Source: Pelargonium nanum (Eukaryota; Streptophyta; Magnoliopsida; Geraniales; Geraniaceae). Taken from it: a DNA stretch of 22,654 bases. The stretch's first letter is position 1. Every line of letters starts with the position of its first letter. The DNA lies in assembly GCA_036897485.1 (NCBI GenBank), contig JAYMTF010001551.1, positions 1-22,654 of the forward strand. Reading direction: 5' to 3'. Shown in pieces: positions 9,578 to 19,620 of the stretch. Both the position numbers and the translations under genes were made by a program. The notes under the pieces were generated by a model. It saw only the letters and a program-made list of their open reading frames with translations. It was not told the origin of the DNA and searched no databases.

Positions 9578-12500
9578 CTGAAAATGGAAAAGACCCATGA
9601 GATCTAAAATAACACACGTCTAGCATGATCTCTACTTGAATAAAGTTTATGAATGGTTGTAGCACCTTTGTTGTTTGAAGCTCTTTTGTGGCTTGATGTC
9701 CATTTTCAAGACTCTGTAACATTTTAGAAGGTTAGAATCAAACAAATAATTAATCTTAACCAAGAGTAGATGTTTTATGTAGTAAACCTGGAGTTGTGAC
9801 TGTCTCCTTTCAGGAGTAGCTATCTGCTCAACTACTGCTTTGTTGCGGAGGTAGTCATTTTCTGATTCCAATTTAGCGATCTTGCTCTTGAGACTGAACG
9901 AAAACAAGGAATTTTATCAAAAAAAAAGTTTCTGGGTTGATTTTCAACTTTCTATCTGAGAGTTCATATAGCATACCTTAAACAATCCTTATTTCACCCA
10001 GAAAACTTAGTACATAATTGGGATTCTACTAAGGAATCTCTACTATGACCATCTTTTTCACTTCACTGAAATAATAATCTACACAAGATGCGGCTTGTAG
10101 AACAATTTGTGGTTCATACATGAATTTGCCATTGAAATGTAATTCATCTTTTACATGTCGTAATAAATGTGTGTTTCAAATGAGATGAATTTTTTTGTTT
10201 ATATTTATTTCAATCCGTCAACCTCGCTGTTACGACCATGCGTAGCATAGAGGAAAAGGAAATATATCTTCATCTTGAATTTCTTATAAGATATGATGCA
10301 TTTTAACAATGAGATATGCTGCTTTTTCTCTCTCTCTCTACACACACACAGACACATACATATACATGCCAACCTTACCCTTCTAATATAAATGTGTGTA
10401 TATATATATATGTCACCTTTGTTATTGTAATCATCATAGAGTAGAACTAGAAGAATAGCTTCCTCTCAGTTTGAGACATGTATTTGGTTTTTATTGACTC
10501 ACCTAAAATCTCCATTCAGCTCTGCTTTTATTTTATTCATCAAACTTGTAAGTTCTCTCTAGATATTAGTGTATCTAGAAAACTAGGGATAAACAAGACA
10601 GCAAAATCCCTTAGCAAGAACGGTTGAATCATATTGAACACCTTACCTTTCTAATTCTTCAGTGAGGTCTTCATTTGTTGATGCAACCAGAGCTTGTTGG
10701 CGGAGAACCTGGTTCTCAGATTCAAGGCTAGACAAGTTTAACTCTAATCTGAGATTCATAAAGAATAGTTAGCTAAACTGACTTGATGATTAATGATTAT
10801 AGAAGCTTCTTTCTAACTATAGTCTTGTTTACCTGTCAATGGTCTCTTGAAGTTCTGCTGCTTTCAACTGTGCTTCTTCTGCCTCCTTAAGCCTTGCTTG
10901 ACACTCGTTTTCAACTTTAGAATACTTATCTTCAAAATCATTTATTCTGCTCTTCATCTCTATTAGCTCAGCCTGCATATTTTCAATCTATATTAGGCCA
11001 TCTGCTACTCCAATGTCTGTAAAGAACCAATTCAACTAAAAGCTTAAGCTGATAGTTGAAGGCCCAATAATAGTTTTATACTCTAACAATGTCCGTGTAT
11101 GCATGATGCATCACTTGCCAGTTGCAGTTTATATATTATTAACTGTGTTGAGTTGTAGATGTACGGATTGCTAGATCCCTTTCCCTATACTTATCTCTGA
11201 ATTTTTTTCCAACAATCTTCTGACTGCATAGAGCATTCATTAACAGTTTTCTACGAAGACAGCAACCAAAAAGGCTTTCTAACATGGTTGATACGGAGAA
11301 TTCCTCTCTTCATTGTAGAACATAGGACTGAATACTTTCAAATTTTTTAGATGTTACCTCCAATTCCTCATTGTGGTTTGTCAGTAACTCCAGCTTCGTG
11401 TTGTCCACGACTGGCACCTCTTTGATGACCGGTGGAGCTTGTTCAATAGCTAACTTTGCTGCTTCTTTCTCATGGATGATGGCGGCATGGGCTTCCTCTA
11501 GTTGGGATTGCATTTCTTGTAGAGCTGTTTGTAGCTTGGCAATTTCTTGCCCCTTAGCTTCTTCAAGATCAACCTAAAAAAATAATTGGTCGTTTATTGA
11601 TGAGCATAAGTGGACCAATTCAGTTATGATCCAAGCATTAAGGTTTGACATTTTTCATCTAGTCTTGGCTAGTTGAGAAGCATTCATAATTAATGACGCC
11701 AGATATGTCAGTGAAGTTAACCAAGCTAATGCAAACTGAAATTATTAAGTTAAATGTTTCGGTGCTACGTGTTTATTAGATCCAATTAAGATGAACACGA
11801 AAACATGAGTGAGCAATATTGGATCATAGATTCAGGCAAGAAGAGAATCACTCTTATGTGTCCGTTATTGTGTTACTTGTGTTGTGTCATTATTGAGCTA
11901 TTAGACTATCTGTAACTGATCTTGTTAGAGAAGAATACCCTCATATGCTTTTCAAGCTCTAGTCTCCATGACAGTTCTTCAACACGCTTCTCTAGCTTGT
12001 CCTTTGCTTCCTTAAGTGCCCCTGTTTCTCTTGCAGCCTGCACAGAACTACTTTTAACTCTCTTGCACATTTAGGAATTTAATATACTTTATTGAACAAT
12101 TGGTTGCTTAAAGTTGACATAGTAGTTCAAACAATGTTTATTTAATGCAGTGAAACTCACCATCTTGAGCTTTTTGAGCTCCTTCTTTGCCACCTTTCCT
12201 CTCCAGAGACATTGAAGTGAAAGAGTTGCCTTCTGCTTCTTTTTATAAGCATGAAGAGCTTGGAATCTTCGCCATTCAGTCTGCAAGAAAGAAGGGTTAA
12301 TCGAATGGCAAAAGTATTAGTCGAGAGTTGTGTTAACCACAGCTAAATCAGCCATCCATGAGATTTACCTGAACAATGGTTGCAGCCTTGGTTCTTCTTC
12401 TATGTCTGAATACATTTCTAGCTGCCATTGCTCTTAATCCAGTTTGAATAACTAGTGCTGATGCCTGTAGTTTTTTGTATGATCTCCTGGCTCTGTGAGA

Positions 12501-15500
12501 ACGGACATGTTTCTGTATACGGATTGATGCGGCTTCCCTTCTCATATATTCATACAGAGCCCGTGCAAGTTTTGCTGTAAGGAAGAGGCAAAAAATTATG
12601 TCACTATCATTTTCACAATGGCTGTAAATGATGGAGATGTCTCTTGTTCTTTCAGAATCAGATTCAGATATTCATGCAGGATATGACCTGTCGAGGGGAC
12701 AAAACGAAACACAAACCTCTAACATGATCATATATAAAAAGTCACCCCCCCGGTAGAAATTATTACACATGAAAATGATAATAGGATTGCTTTCTGGCTC
12801 ACAGAATATTATAGTTTAACCCGACTGGATCTTTTCAGATAGCTAGATTCTTAGCGCCAAAAGTTGGCGTCTTGAGCTAAATAAATACTTGACCTTCATC
12901 ACTTTAATTTTTTTGGATTAATTTCTGATTATATGTGCTATGGTGCAATATAGGGTAAAGGATGGTAACCTCTCCAAATTTTCTGCATATCAATTGTGGC
13001 TCTCCGGAGTCTAAGGAACTCTTTTCTGCTTAGATATGTTCGGATTTGCCTCTGGATGCGTCTAGCTGCATTTGCCAAAATTTCAGTTCTTCGTGCGTCT
13101 AACTCGGCCATCTGCCCTGCTCTAAGGAACACTTTTGTCTTCCCAATCTGATAGGATCATTAGGGTAGAGAGATTTACTATAATAGCAGAAAGTATTCTT
13201 CTGAAATTTATGACATGTGTAGTACTATATGTATCATCATACAAGGGATTAGTTTCATATATGGACTTGCCTGATAGCCTTTTAAGCCCATTCTGTCACA
13301 AATGGCAATGCATGCTGCTTTCTCGTCGGATCTGTACATGAGAAAGAAGAATTAACTTCTGCATACAGCGGAGATATTGATTTGTTTTAGGTAGAGCATG
13401 TAGCTCAGTATGCGTAGGGAGAAGTGCTCATATTCCAGCCTCGAGTCTTGAGGTCCTGGATTTCTACCCCCTCCCTACTATGGTAAAGCGAGTTAAAAAT
13501 GTGATTTAAAGAAAAAAAAGTTATATATATATATATATGTATATATTACTGAACTCATACCCATCTAGAACATCAGGGGATAGCATTCCAAAACGTTCAA
13601 GAAACTCATCGAATGTTCGTTTTGTTGGATAGCCAGCACAACTGATCCTAATTGCCTCCAGTACACCCTGCCACAATGTTCATATTAGGAAGAATTAGAT
13701 TGATAATTGCTAACTCTGAAAGATGTGAAATGTAATCAGTAAGGTAGAGATAGAATTTACTTACACCACATCTTAACTGGTTCAAAACATTGTAGTTCTC
13801 AAAGATTCCAGGCTTCAAAACTGTATTTGGCTTTACACATCGGATATAATATGGCTCCGTTGTGTTCAGTGTTTCCATTAAAGATTGTAGTTGTTGCTGG
13901 ATGTTTAATTTTTACCAAGGAGCAAGTCAGTCGTAGAGCTTTTGAAATCGAATAGAACGCCTTTGAGGAATTTTCTCTTACCTTAAAGCGGGTACCAAGG
14001 GAAGAAAACTTTGATTGCTTTGATGTTTCCACTGGTAGTGGAGGGAAGAGATTGGCAACAAAAGGGCATGCAGAGTCATTTAATAAAGCTTGATGTTCTG
14101 CTACAACATAATCCTTGTTTTTGTCGAGGAAATGATCTGCTTGGTACGTGACCTATTAAGCAAAATGATTAGAATTTTGCAATTTTGACATTTTTAATTG
14201 GAGTCCAAGAATAATTTTAAAATTGTGCTTACATCTCCAGCATAATGGTTGATTGTGAAACTTGTTTGAGCAAGTTTTGGCTTGCTGAAGCGCTTGTGGG
14301 CTTTATATGTCTGATACATCTTTTGTGCAAATGTTTCATGAGTAGACTTGGGAAACATACTGCAGAGAAATTTAACACGCACTACTAGTAAGCTTTTTTC
14401 TTTGCCAGTATGTGTTTTTCTTTTTGATGGATAAATTATCTTTTCCTTTCCCATATCATCTAATTATTTAGTTACTTTTTTGCACTGATAGGAGGCTGGT
14501 AATGCAAGATAGAACGGGTTATGGCTTCATTTCTCCTACACATAAACTACAGACTACAGAGGTCGTAATATACTGATGTTGTCAGAATACCCATGGTTTG
14601 AACTTCTGTGTAGAAGGCTAACCATTGCTATTATTATTATTATTTTTAAAACTACAAGTTTAACCTCTAATTAAATAGACATAATGTTGTATGCAGGTTA
14701 AATACGTACCATGCTTCATCAAGAAGAGCAATTATACCCCCAGGTTTCTGCAGGTAAGATCATAATTTTTTTAGTAATACATAAATAACCATTTATGTTA
14801 TATAGTGTGTATTAGGCATATAATAGCCTTTAGGAAAAGCTAGTACCTTCTCAATAAGATCTAAAACATCTTGATTATCTACAAATTCAACGTAGCTCCA
14901 GTTAATTTCCTCCCTTGTGTACTCTTCTTGTTCCATTTTGAACACATGCTGTGGAGAAATGTTGGGCCAGTGTATGTGAAGAGATAGTTGCCAACCAAAA
15001 ATGTGGAAACTGTGTTTAAAGATGTTATGGTTACCTGATTGAAATGCTGTTGCAACTTCTCATTTGTTAGGTTGATACATAGCTGCTCAAAACTACCAAA
15101 TATGATGTATAATTAGGATTCCTGATAAACTGTATAAATGTTAATATGTTCCTAAGTAACTGAACGTACAGTGATGTACCTGTTAACCTTGAAGCTTTCG
15201 AAGCCATAAATATCAAGAACACCAATTAAGCTTTTTGCATTTGGATCTTGACCAATGGAATTGTTTATCTTATCCACAAGCCTGCCATGCATTACTCAGG
15301 AATTAGTTCTTTGCTAACAAATATGTTATTTTGGAAAATGTAATTAAATAACCAGATGGGATTGGTTGGATATGTTTGATACTGCTGATGAGCATTATGC
15401 ATCTTTTCTCTAATAATCTCATCTCATTCTTTTCCAAGTTGATTGAATAAACTTAGGCTGTTCTCATACTATTGCTATTCTTTTCCTTCCTCAATGACTT

Positions 15501-18199
15501 TATCACTTGGGGGTGGTGATTCTAAGAATGAGTCTAATTTGCTTACCAGTCAAATAATTTGGAGTACATTGCCTTAGCCAGGGCATCACGACTTAGGGTA
15601 GCTTGCTCAGGATCTAGTAGTTTGGTGATATTACCATCAGGAGTCACTATGACGCGCTTGCATAGTGAGTCTTCCAGCGCTGTTTTGTCACACCTGTATA
15701 GAATTATTAGAGTCTAGCCAAGAAATAAGTGTAGGTAGTCAAAGTTGATAAAGATCTAACATTAGTAGCTCTGCAACTGTTTCAAGATGATAGAGTGATT
15801 TCTCATCTTTCAGTTTCGAAGAATCCACTTCCTTTCCTTTGACAAAATTGACATTCCCAAGATGGAGAATAGCAGCAACCACACGGAATATAGCGTCCTG
15901 CAGACAGTAGACCTCCCTATGTTATTGTTATCAATAAGGGATGAAGCTTGCATGCTGCCAATATATTGTTTTTGTATTGATGCAGGCACAATACCTGTTC
16001 CTCCTGGTTGATTCCCACAATATCCATGGCATTTCTGGTTTCTAAATACTCTCTTGCATCATCCACATTTGCTACTTCATAACAGCTAGATTGATTCAAG
16101 TAGTGGAATGTTCTTGGGTCCCCTAACTTGAACTTTTTGGCATCCTGAAAGGAGACAATTACCAGTCATCTCTTTTTACTCTTTAATGATCATGGTTAGT
16201 GATATTGTCGATATGTTTGATATATGTAAAGAAGTTACCTCTGGTGGTGCTGCACAGAGCATGTAGAAGCAATGGTAGTTCCTCTCTGGGTCAGAAACTT
16301 GGCAAACACGTGATCTTTCAAGAAGATAGGTACGCACTGCAGCTCCTGAGATCTTCCCGTACTTATCAAATTGAATCTCAACAAATTTACCAAAACGACT
16401 GGTATTGAAACTCAGTTTTGTAAGTATAACTCAAAAGAAGGTGAGGAAAAGGACTAAATGGAAAGGAGGAGCTTTTAGATGTTTCACCTTGAATTGTTAT
16501 TTTTAACAGTCTTGGCATTCCCAAATGCTTCCAGGACTGGATTGGACTGTAGAGAAGAAGACGTTACATTTTTGTTCTACTAATCATAATATCGGAAAGT
16601 ATGAGTAGTTCTATCTCACCTCCAAAACTTGTTGTTCTACTGTTCTTCCTTCAGTATTAGCTCTGCCCCCCATGAATGCTAGGTATCTCATGAGCATTTT
16701 TGTTGTTTCTGTTTTACCTGCTCCACTCTCTCCACTTACCAAAATGGACTGGCTTCCACTCTCATTTATCATGGCCCTGATATTTGGAAATTTAGCATAT
16801 CAGTTATACATTACAGAGACTACATTGAGACTAATAATAGCGGCGTGAAATGTTTTGGTGCCACCAAACTTGTTCTCTGCACTGGCATACCTGTAACAAG
16901 TGTCTGCAACAGCAAATAGATGGGGACTTAGCTCTCCAAATGCAGCACCTTTATATTGCTCCATCATGTGGACGTCATACAGGTGTGGCAATCTCCGGAA
17001 AGGATTCACCGCTATTAGAATGTTCCCAGTGTAAGTCTGTTTATTTCAGTATTGATTATCAGACCCCTAATTGTTTCTATATGTTCTTAGTTGTATGAGT
17101 ATTAACAAGTAACTTCACTGCATATGCAGAGTCAATTAGGTGGCAGTGACTTACATATATCTCATTGAGAGCAAACCGACATGCTAGATTATGCAAGACT
17201 CCCGGCTCATGGAGATATGCTAGCTTGGTCATGTCATCAACCCCAGCTGGCGGTGCTTCCGTGTCTTTTGGATAAATGCTGGAAATATTTGCAACTATCT
17301 GATGTTGAGGTAAAAGTTCACATTAGTCATATACCTTATGTGCATTATTTGAGTCAATCAATTCTCAAACCAATTACATATTAGTAGCATATTTCTTGTA
17401 AACCAAAACTAGACAGAGTGACAAATACAAGGGAAGTTTGTGAATGCATTGATGTCTTCTTAGTTCTGATATCTAATTATTAAGTTTAGGTGTGAATGAG
17501 AACTTATCCCATCTCCTACTGAACATTAACTCTTTAACCATTATCATCAACCTTGATTTTCTATTCAAGTAGGGAACAGAAATTCACCAAATAGAACTCC
17601 TATATGTTCACAAATTATGATGTCCATTAATTTCTATACTCTGTTTTATTGTCCATCTTGCATCCTTTTCAATCACTGATCGAACTATTGGGCTGTGTTA
17701 TGCAGAACTGCAATTTACGAGCAAAGTAAAACCCAGATACTAATCGATTTACCTGGTATAAAGACTACACGATGGCTTATAGATCTACTTTTTGGTGGGA
17801 ATATATGCACCCTTTAGATCTACTCTACATGGTGTTATTGGTTATAATTGCCTTAACTAGTAATATTTTCATCCTGAATGGATCCAATTAAATTAAGCTC
17901 TTGGTGTTTAAAGAAAGTTGTTTCCAGTATTCCAGGAGACAGATATGGCTTACAGTTTTCCCAGTTGTGGTGATTATGGTGGCATTTTTGCCTTTGATTT
18001 GTGTCACTTCACCATCAATCCATGCTTCCTCAGGATCCTCAACCCACACATGTGATCCAACTATGATGTTTACTGGAGTTCCCTGAAAAACCCAATTGAC
18101 ATGAACACAGAATTCTTTCAGTACTTTTCCAGCAAAGAAGAGATTGTCAAGTAAACAAATGAAAAGAAACCAAAAACCGATGATCGGGAAACCTACCAT
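6802..18199 (-). CDS. Class XI myosin heavy chain, complete 40-exon gene
   Basis: Plant myosin XI is a dimeric, actin-based motor that drives cytoplasmic streaming and moves organelles and vesicles. Forty coding exons join in frame to about 1,559 residues (a candidate 42-nt extra exon would give 1,573), slightly above the usual 1,500-1,530. Order: SH3-like N-terminus and motor (1 to about 730), six IQ motifs (about 735-878), coiled coil (about 879-1115), and globular tail with DIL domain (about 1136-1559). Translation starts [18 protein letters not shown]; the ATG is the only coding part of exon 1 (18197-18199), joined to GGA at 18082. The stop is at 6802-6804. The gene runs head-away from the DNA at 18200 and tail-to-tail with bystin. 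Two introns use GC donors. I cannot place it in a named subgroup by eye. Exon coordinates are in the four domain entries. Confidence 0.95.
7190..7375 (-). other. GC-AG intron 38 of myosin XI
   Basis: On the minus strand the donor is GAG|GCAAGT and the acceptor CTAACAG|GTG. The flanking codons give SQE|VIGKM, matching the conserved myosin XI order. The only nearby GT, four bases downstream, shifts the frame and soon reaches a stop. GCAAGT is the known strong form of the GC donor used by the major spliceosome. Confidence 0.85.
10327..10411. repeat. CT, CA and TA microsatellites in myosin intron 26
   Basis: A run of CT dinucleotides (10327-10338) passes into CA repeats (about 10341-10350), and a TA run follows near 10397-10410. 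These are simple repeats with no sign of function. Confidence 0.6.
10503..10544 (-). other. Candidate 42-nt exon in the myosin coiled coil
   Basis: Read on the minus strand, 42 bases lie between TACAAG and GTGAGT and encode [15 protein letters not shown] with no stop. Both borders are phase 2, the same as exons 26 and 27, so including or skipping it keeps the frame. The peptide resembles the start of exon 27 ([11 protein letters not shown]). The donor is strong; the acceptor lacks a good pyrimidine tract and has other AGs just upstream. It may be a real or optional exon, or a decayed exon duplicate. Confidence 0.35.
12161..13147 (-). other. Myosin XI converter end and six-IQ neck (exons 20-22)
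   Basis: Exons 20 to 22: 12970-13147, 12369-12574, 12161-12280. Exon 20 opens with [20 protein letters not shown] (711-730), the conserved end of the motor. It is followed by six IQ-type repeats: [90 protein letters not shown] and [18 protein letters not shown]. Each should bind calmodulin or a related light chain and act as the lever arm. Six is the normal number for this class. Confidence 0.9.
13148..13270 (-). other. GC-AG intron 19 of myosin XI
   Basis: The minus-strand donor is CAG|GCAAGT and the acceptor CCTATCAG|ATT. Joining them gives [14 protein letters not shown], the invariant myosin order. The next GT, four bases on, would break the frame. This is one of two GC donors in this gene. 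Confidence 0.85.
13391..13520 (+). mobile_element. tRNA-like SINE fragment in myosin intron 18
   Basis: TAGCTCAGTATGCG (13401-13414) resembles a pol III A box. About 40 bases further, GGTCCTGGATTTCTACCCCC (13452-13471) resembles a degenerate tRNA T-arm with B box. The segment ends in an A-rich tail (13510-13519). It is antisense to the myosin gene. No clear target duplication was found, so its ends are approximate. It cannot be a working tRNA because the arms do not pair. A diverged tRNA-derived SINE is the best reading. Confidence 0.45.
13521..13547. repeat. TA microsatellite
   Basis: A TA run, interrupted once by TG, directly follows the A-rich tail of the SINE-like segment and lies 14 bases from exon 18. 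Such runs often grow from SINE tails. Confidence 0.6.
18083..18196 (-). other. Myosin XI intron 1, 114 bp and open in frame
   Basis: The donor is ATG|GTAGGT and the acceptor TTTTTCAG|GGA. The intron is 38 codons long, in phase, with no stop, so retention would still give a full-length motor. The added segment starts [20 protein letters not shown] and is strongly hydrophobic. Spliced translation MGTPVN is the expected product, because it matches myosin XI N-termini exactly. Confidence 0.8.
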
Positions 18200-18640
18200 G
18201 ACTGAAAATCTATATGATCATCAAAGTTCTGAACCGGGATCAGCAAAAAATCAGATGAATCGTAGTTTGTTGGAGAGAAAGAGATCGAGAGAGAGGTTAT
18301 GCTGTTGTTGCTAGGAATGATGGGATGCCGGAATTGCAGAGATAAAAGTAGAAAAAGAATGTTGGAAAAGGAATTCAAAAGGAAGTGTAGGTAATGGTAA
18401 ACTCAAAAGCAAAAGGCAGAGCAGCCAGCCAGCCAGCCACCCCTTCCCTCCATGTCAATTTGTTTTTGCCGAGTCCACATAGGATGCTGACTTGGCGCCC
18501 GCCCCCCAACAAAAAAGAGACGCCAGTTGTGCTGTGTGGGTCCGTTTGTTCGAGGCAAGAACAAATAAGAATCCATTCCCTTAATTCCCAAAACAGGTAA
18601 TAGCTTTTATTTTCATGTTTATTATAGCATATGTTCAATC
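18200..18640 (-). promoter_or_regulatory. Myosin XI 5' leader and probable promoter
   Basis: The first 100 bases upstream of the ATG are CT-rich on the sense strand (AACCTCTCTCTCGATCTC around 18280-18297), as in many plant leaders. Further up are an AGCC tetranucleotide repeat (18423-18437) and a GC-rich patch with GGCGCCCGCCCCCC (18494-18507). I cannot place a TATA box or a start site with confidence. Confidence 0.4.
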
Positions 18641-19060
18641 AGTGGACCCTTTGCTGTGCTATGAACACAGTCGGTGGTACTATCTTGGTTTAGAATGGTT
18701 TTCTTGATTTTTCGAATAGTTGTTGCGTGAACTTGCTTCGAATCAATGGAATTAAAGGTAGCTTTTTATTACCATTAAATGATTGCTTAAATGAACTGAA
18801 GAAACCTGTTTTTATTCAATGACACAAAAGATTGTTGGTAAGAGTTCTTTATGTTGCTTACACCATTTTCTTCGTCATCTTGACGACTCTTGTGATTGAA
18901 TATTTGGAATCAGTAATTGATTATGTTATTGAAATGAACACATGAACAGGAGCGTCACGAGGCGAAAATGTGAAAGTCAGAGCAAGACTCCAAGAAATGG
19001 GAATTGGCAATTGAGACTTGTATGTATGTAAGGTATGGCCCTACATTACATCTCTTCAAC
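18640..19060. other. Intergenic DNA, no gene seen
   Basis: AT-rich sequence upstream of the myosin gene. It may hold distal promoter elements, but I see no coding region, structured RNA or mobile element in it. Confidence 0.4.
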
Positions 19061-19076
19061 CTTTAAAAACATTTGT

Positions 19077-19207
19077 CTCCACCACCACCCACCAGACCTG
19101 AGGGGTGCCCTGTGGGGCTCTCTCTAGAATTCATATTCTAATTTCTTTGTTGGCCGGTGGAGGTGAGAGTTTTGGTGTAGCAAGTTAGCTGCTGGTGTTG
19201 GTGGTGG
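19077..19207. repeat. Imperfect inverted repeat of CCA/TGG triplets
   Basis: CTCCACCACCACCCACCAG (19077-19095) can pair with CTGGTGTTGGTGGTGG (19192-19207) with one mismatch and one bulge. The loop is about 96 bases and also contains TAGAAT/ATTCTA. Because the arms are low-complexity the pairing may be accidental. No known plant microRNA sequence was recognised in the arms. Confidence 0.3.
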
Positions 19208-19248
19208 ATCTTGATCTTGATTTTGGATTGGCCATTCACATCACATGG

Positions 19249-19620
19249 TATAAAAAGGTATTATTCTTGTGGGGCCCTTGAAAACCAGAAAGCTTACATA
19301 TACCATGGCTTTCCAGCCAGCCAGGCCTTTATTTAATTTTTAATTATTATTAATATGATAGTCAATATTGTGTTAAATATGATTCATCATCATCATCATT
19401 ATTCTTGGTTGTGAAGACTGTTCCAAAGGGAATAATATGCTTGTATATATATTGCCCCCACCCATTCTCTTCTCTCTGCCAACTATTTCTACAATATTTT
19501 ACTCTCTCTCACATCACATACAACAAGCTCTTCCCCTTTCCAGATCTGCTTCACCTCAAATTTTTGGCTTTGAACATTAATGATTTAGGTGAATGTTGAA
19601 GCTTGTTTGGGTTTCTTTGT
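19249..19620 (+). promoter_or_regulatory. Two TATA-like boxes, the second before a CT-rich leader
   Basis: TATAAAAAGG lies near 19249, and TATATATATTGCCCCCAC near 19443 is followed by a pyrimidine-rich stretch (about 19458-19530) typical of plant transcription starts. No convincing protein follows: the frame from 19405 starts upstream of the supposed start site and resembles nothing known. A non-coding transcript is possible but unproven. Confidence 0.25.

Larger units (their letters stand above)
9666..12037 (-). other. Myosin XI coiled-coil region (exons 23-28)
   Basis: Exons 23 to 28: 11939-12037, 11358-11573, 10833-10972, 10647-10748, 9788-9893, 9666-9713. The sequence is rich in E, K, L and Q with heptad-like spacing, e.g. 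[40 protein letters not shown] and [16 protein letters not shown]. It would dimerise the heavy chain. Exon 27 ([19 protein letters not shown]) continues the same pattern. A short candidate exon lies between exons 26 and 27. Exons 28 and 29 are short and look like a linker to the tail. Confidence 0.85.
12970..18199 (-). other. Myosin XI motor domain (exons 1-20)
   Basis: Exons 1 to 19: 18197-18199, 17954-18082, 17155-17298, 16891-17036, 16620-16776, 16488-16546, 16239-16398, 15995-16144, 15761-15897, 15547-15693, 15180-15281, 15035-15092, 14847-14948, 14710-14747, 14233-14359, 13982-14152, 13765-13896, 13561-13667, 13271-13331; exon 20 is in the neck entry. Visible motifs: SH3-like [17 protein letters not shown]-loop GESGAGKT (156-163, exon 5), switch I NNNSSRFGKF (209-218, exons 6-7), switch II DIYGFE (434-439, exon 11), relay region [19 protein letters not shown] (exons 11-12), actin-binding segment YYIRCVKPN (exon 17). 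All nucleotide-binding residues are intact, so an active ATPase motor is expected. A small oddity is LCINLTN where most relatives have FCINFTN. Confidence 0.92.

Noticed and set aside
13391-13471. A functional tRNA gene
   Set aside because: A- and B-box-like motifs are present, but the acceptor and anticodon arms do not pair and an A-rich tail follows, so a SINE-like fragment fits better.
17888-18199. A separate 103-residue protein starting MVGFPIIG
   Set aside because: It is myosin exon 1, intron 1 and exon 2 read through; [17 protein letters not shown] is the normal myosin start after splicing.
18375-18638. ORFs on both strands upstream of myosin
   Set aside because: They arise from the AGCC repeat and the GC-rich promoter patch, with no protein likeness.
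19077-19207. A microRNA precursor
   Set aside because: The arms are low-complexity CCA/TGG triplets and no known plant microRNA was recognised; kept only as a weak inverted repeat.
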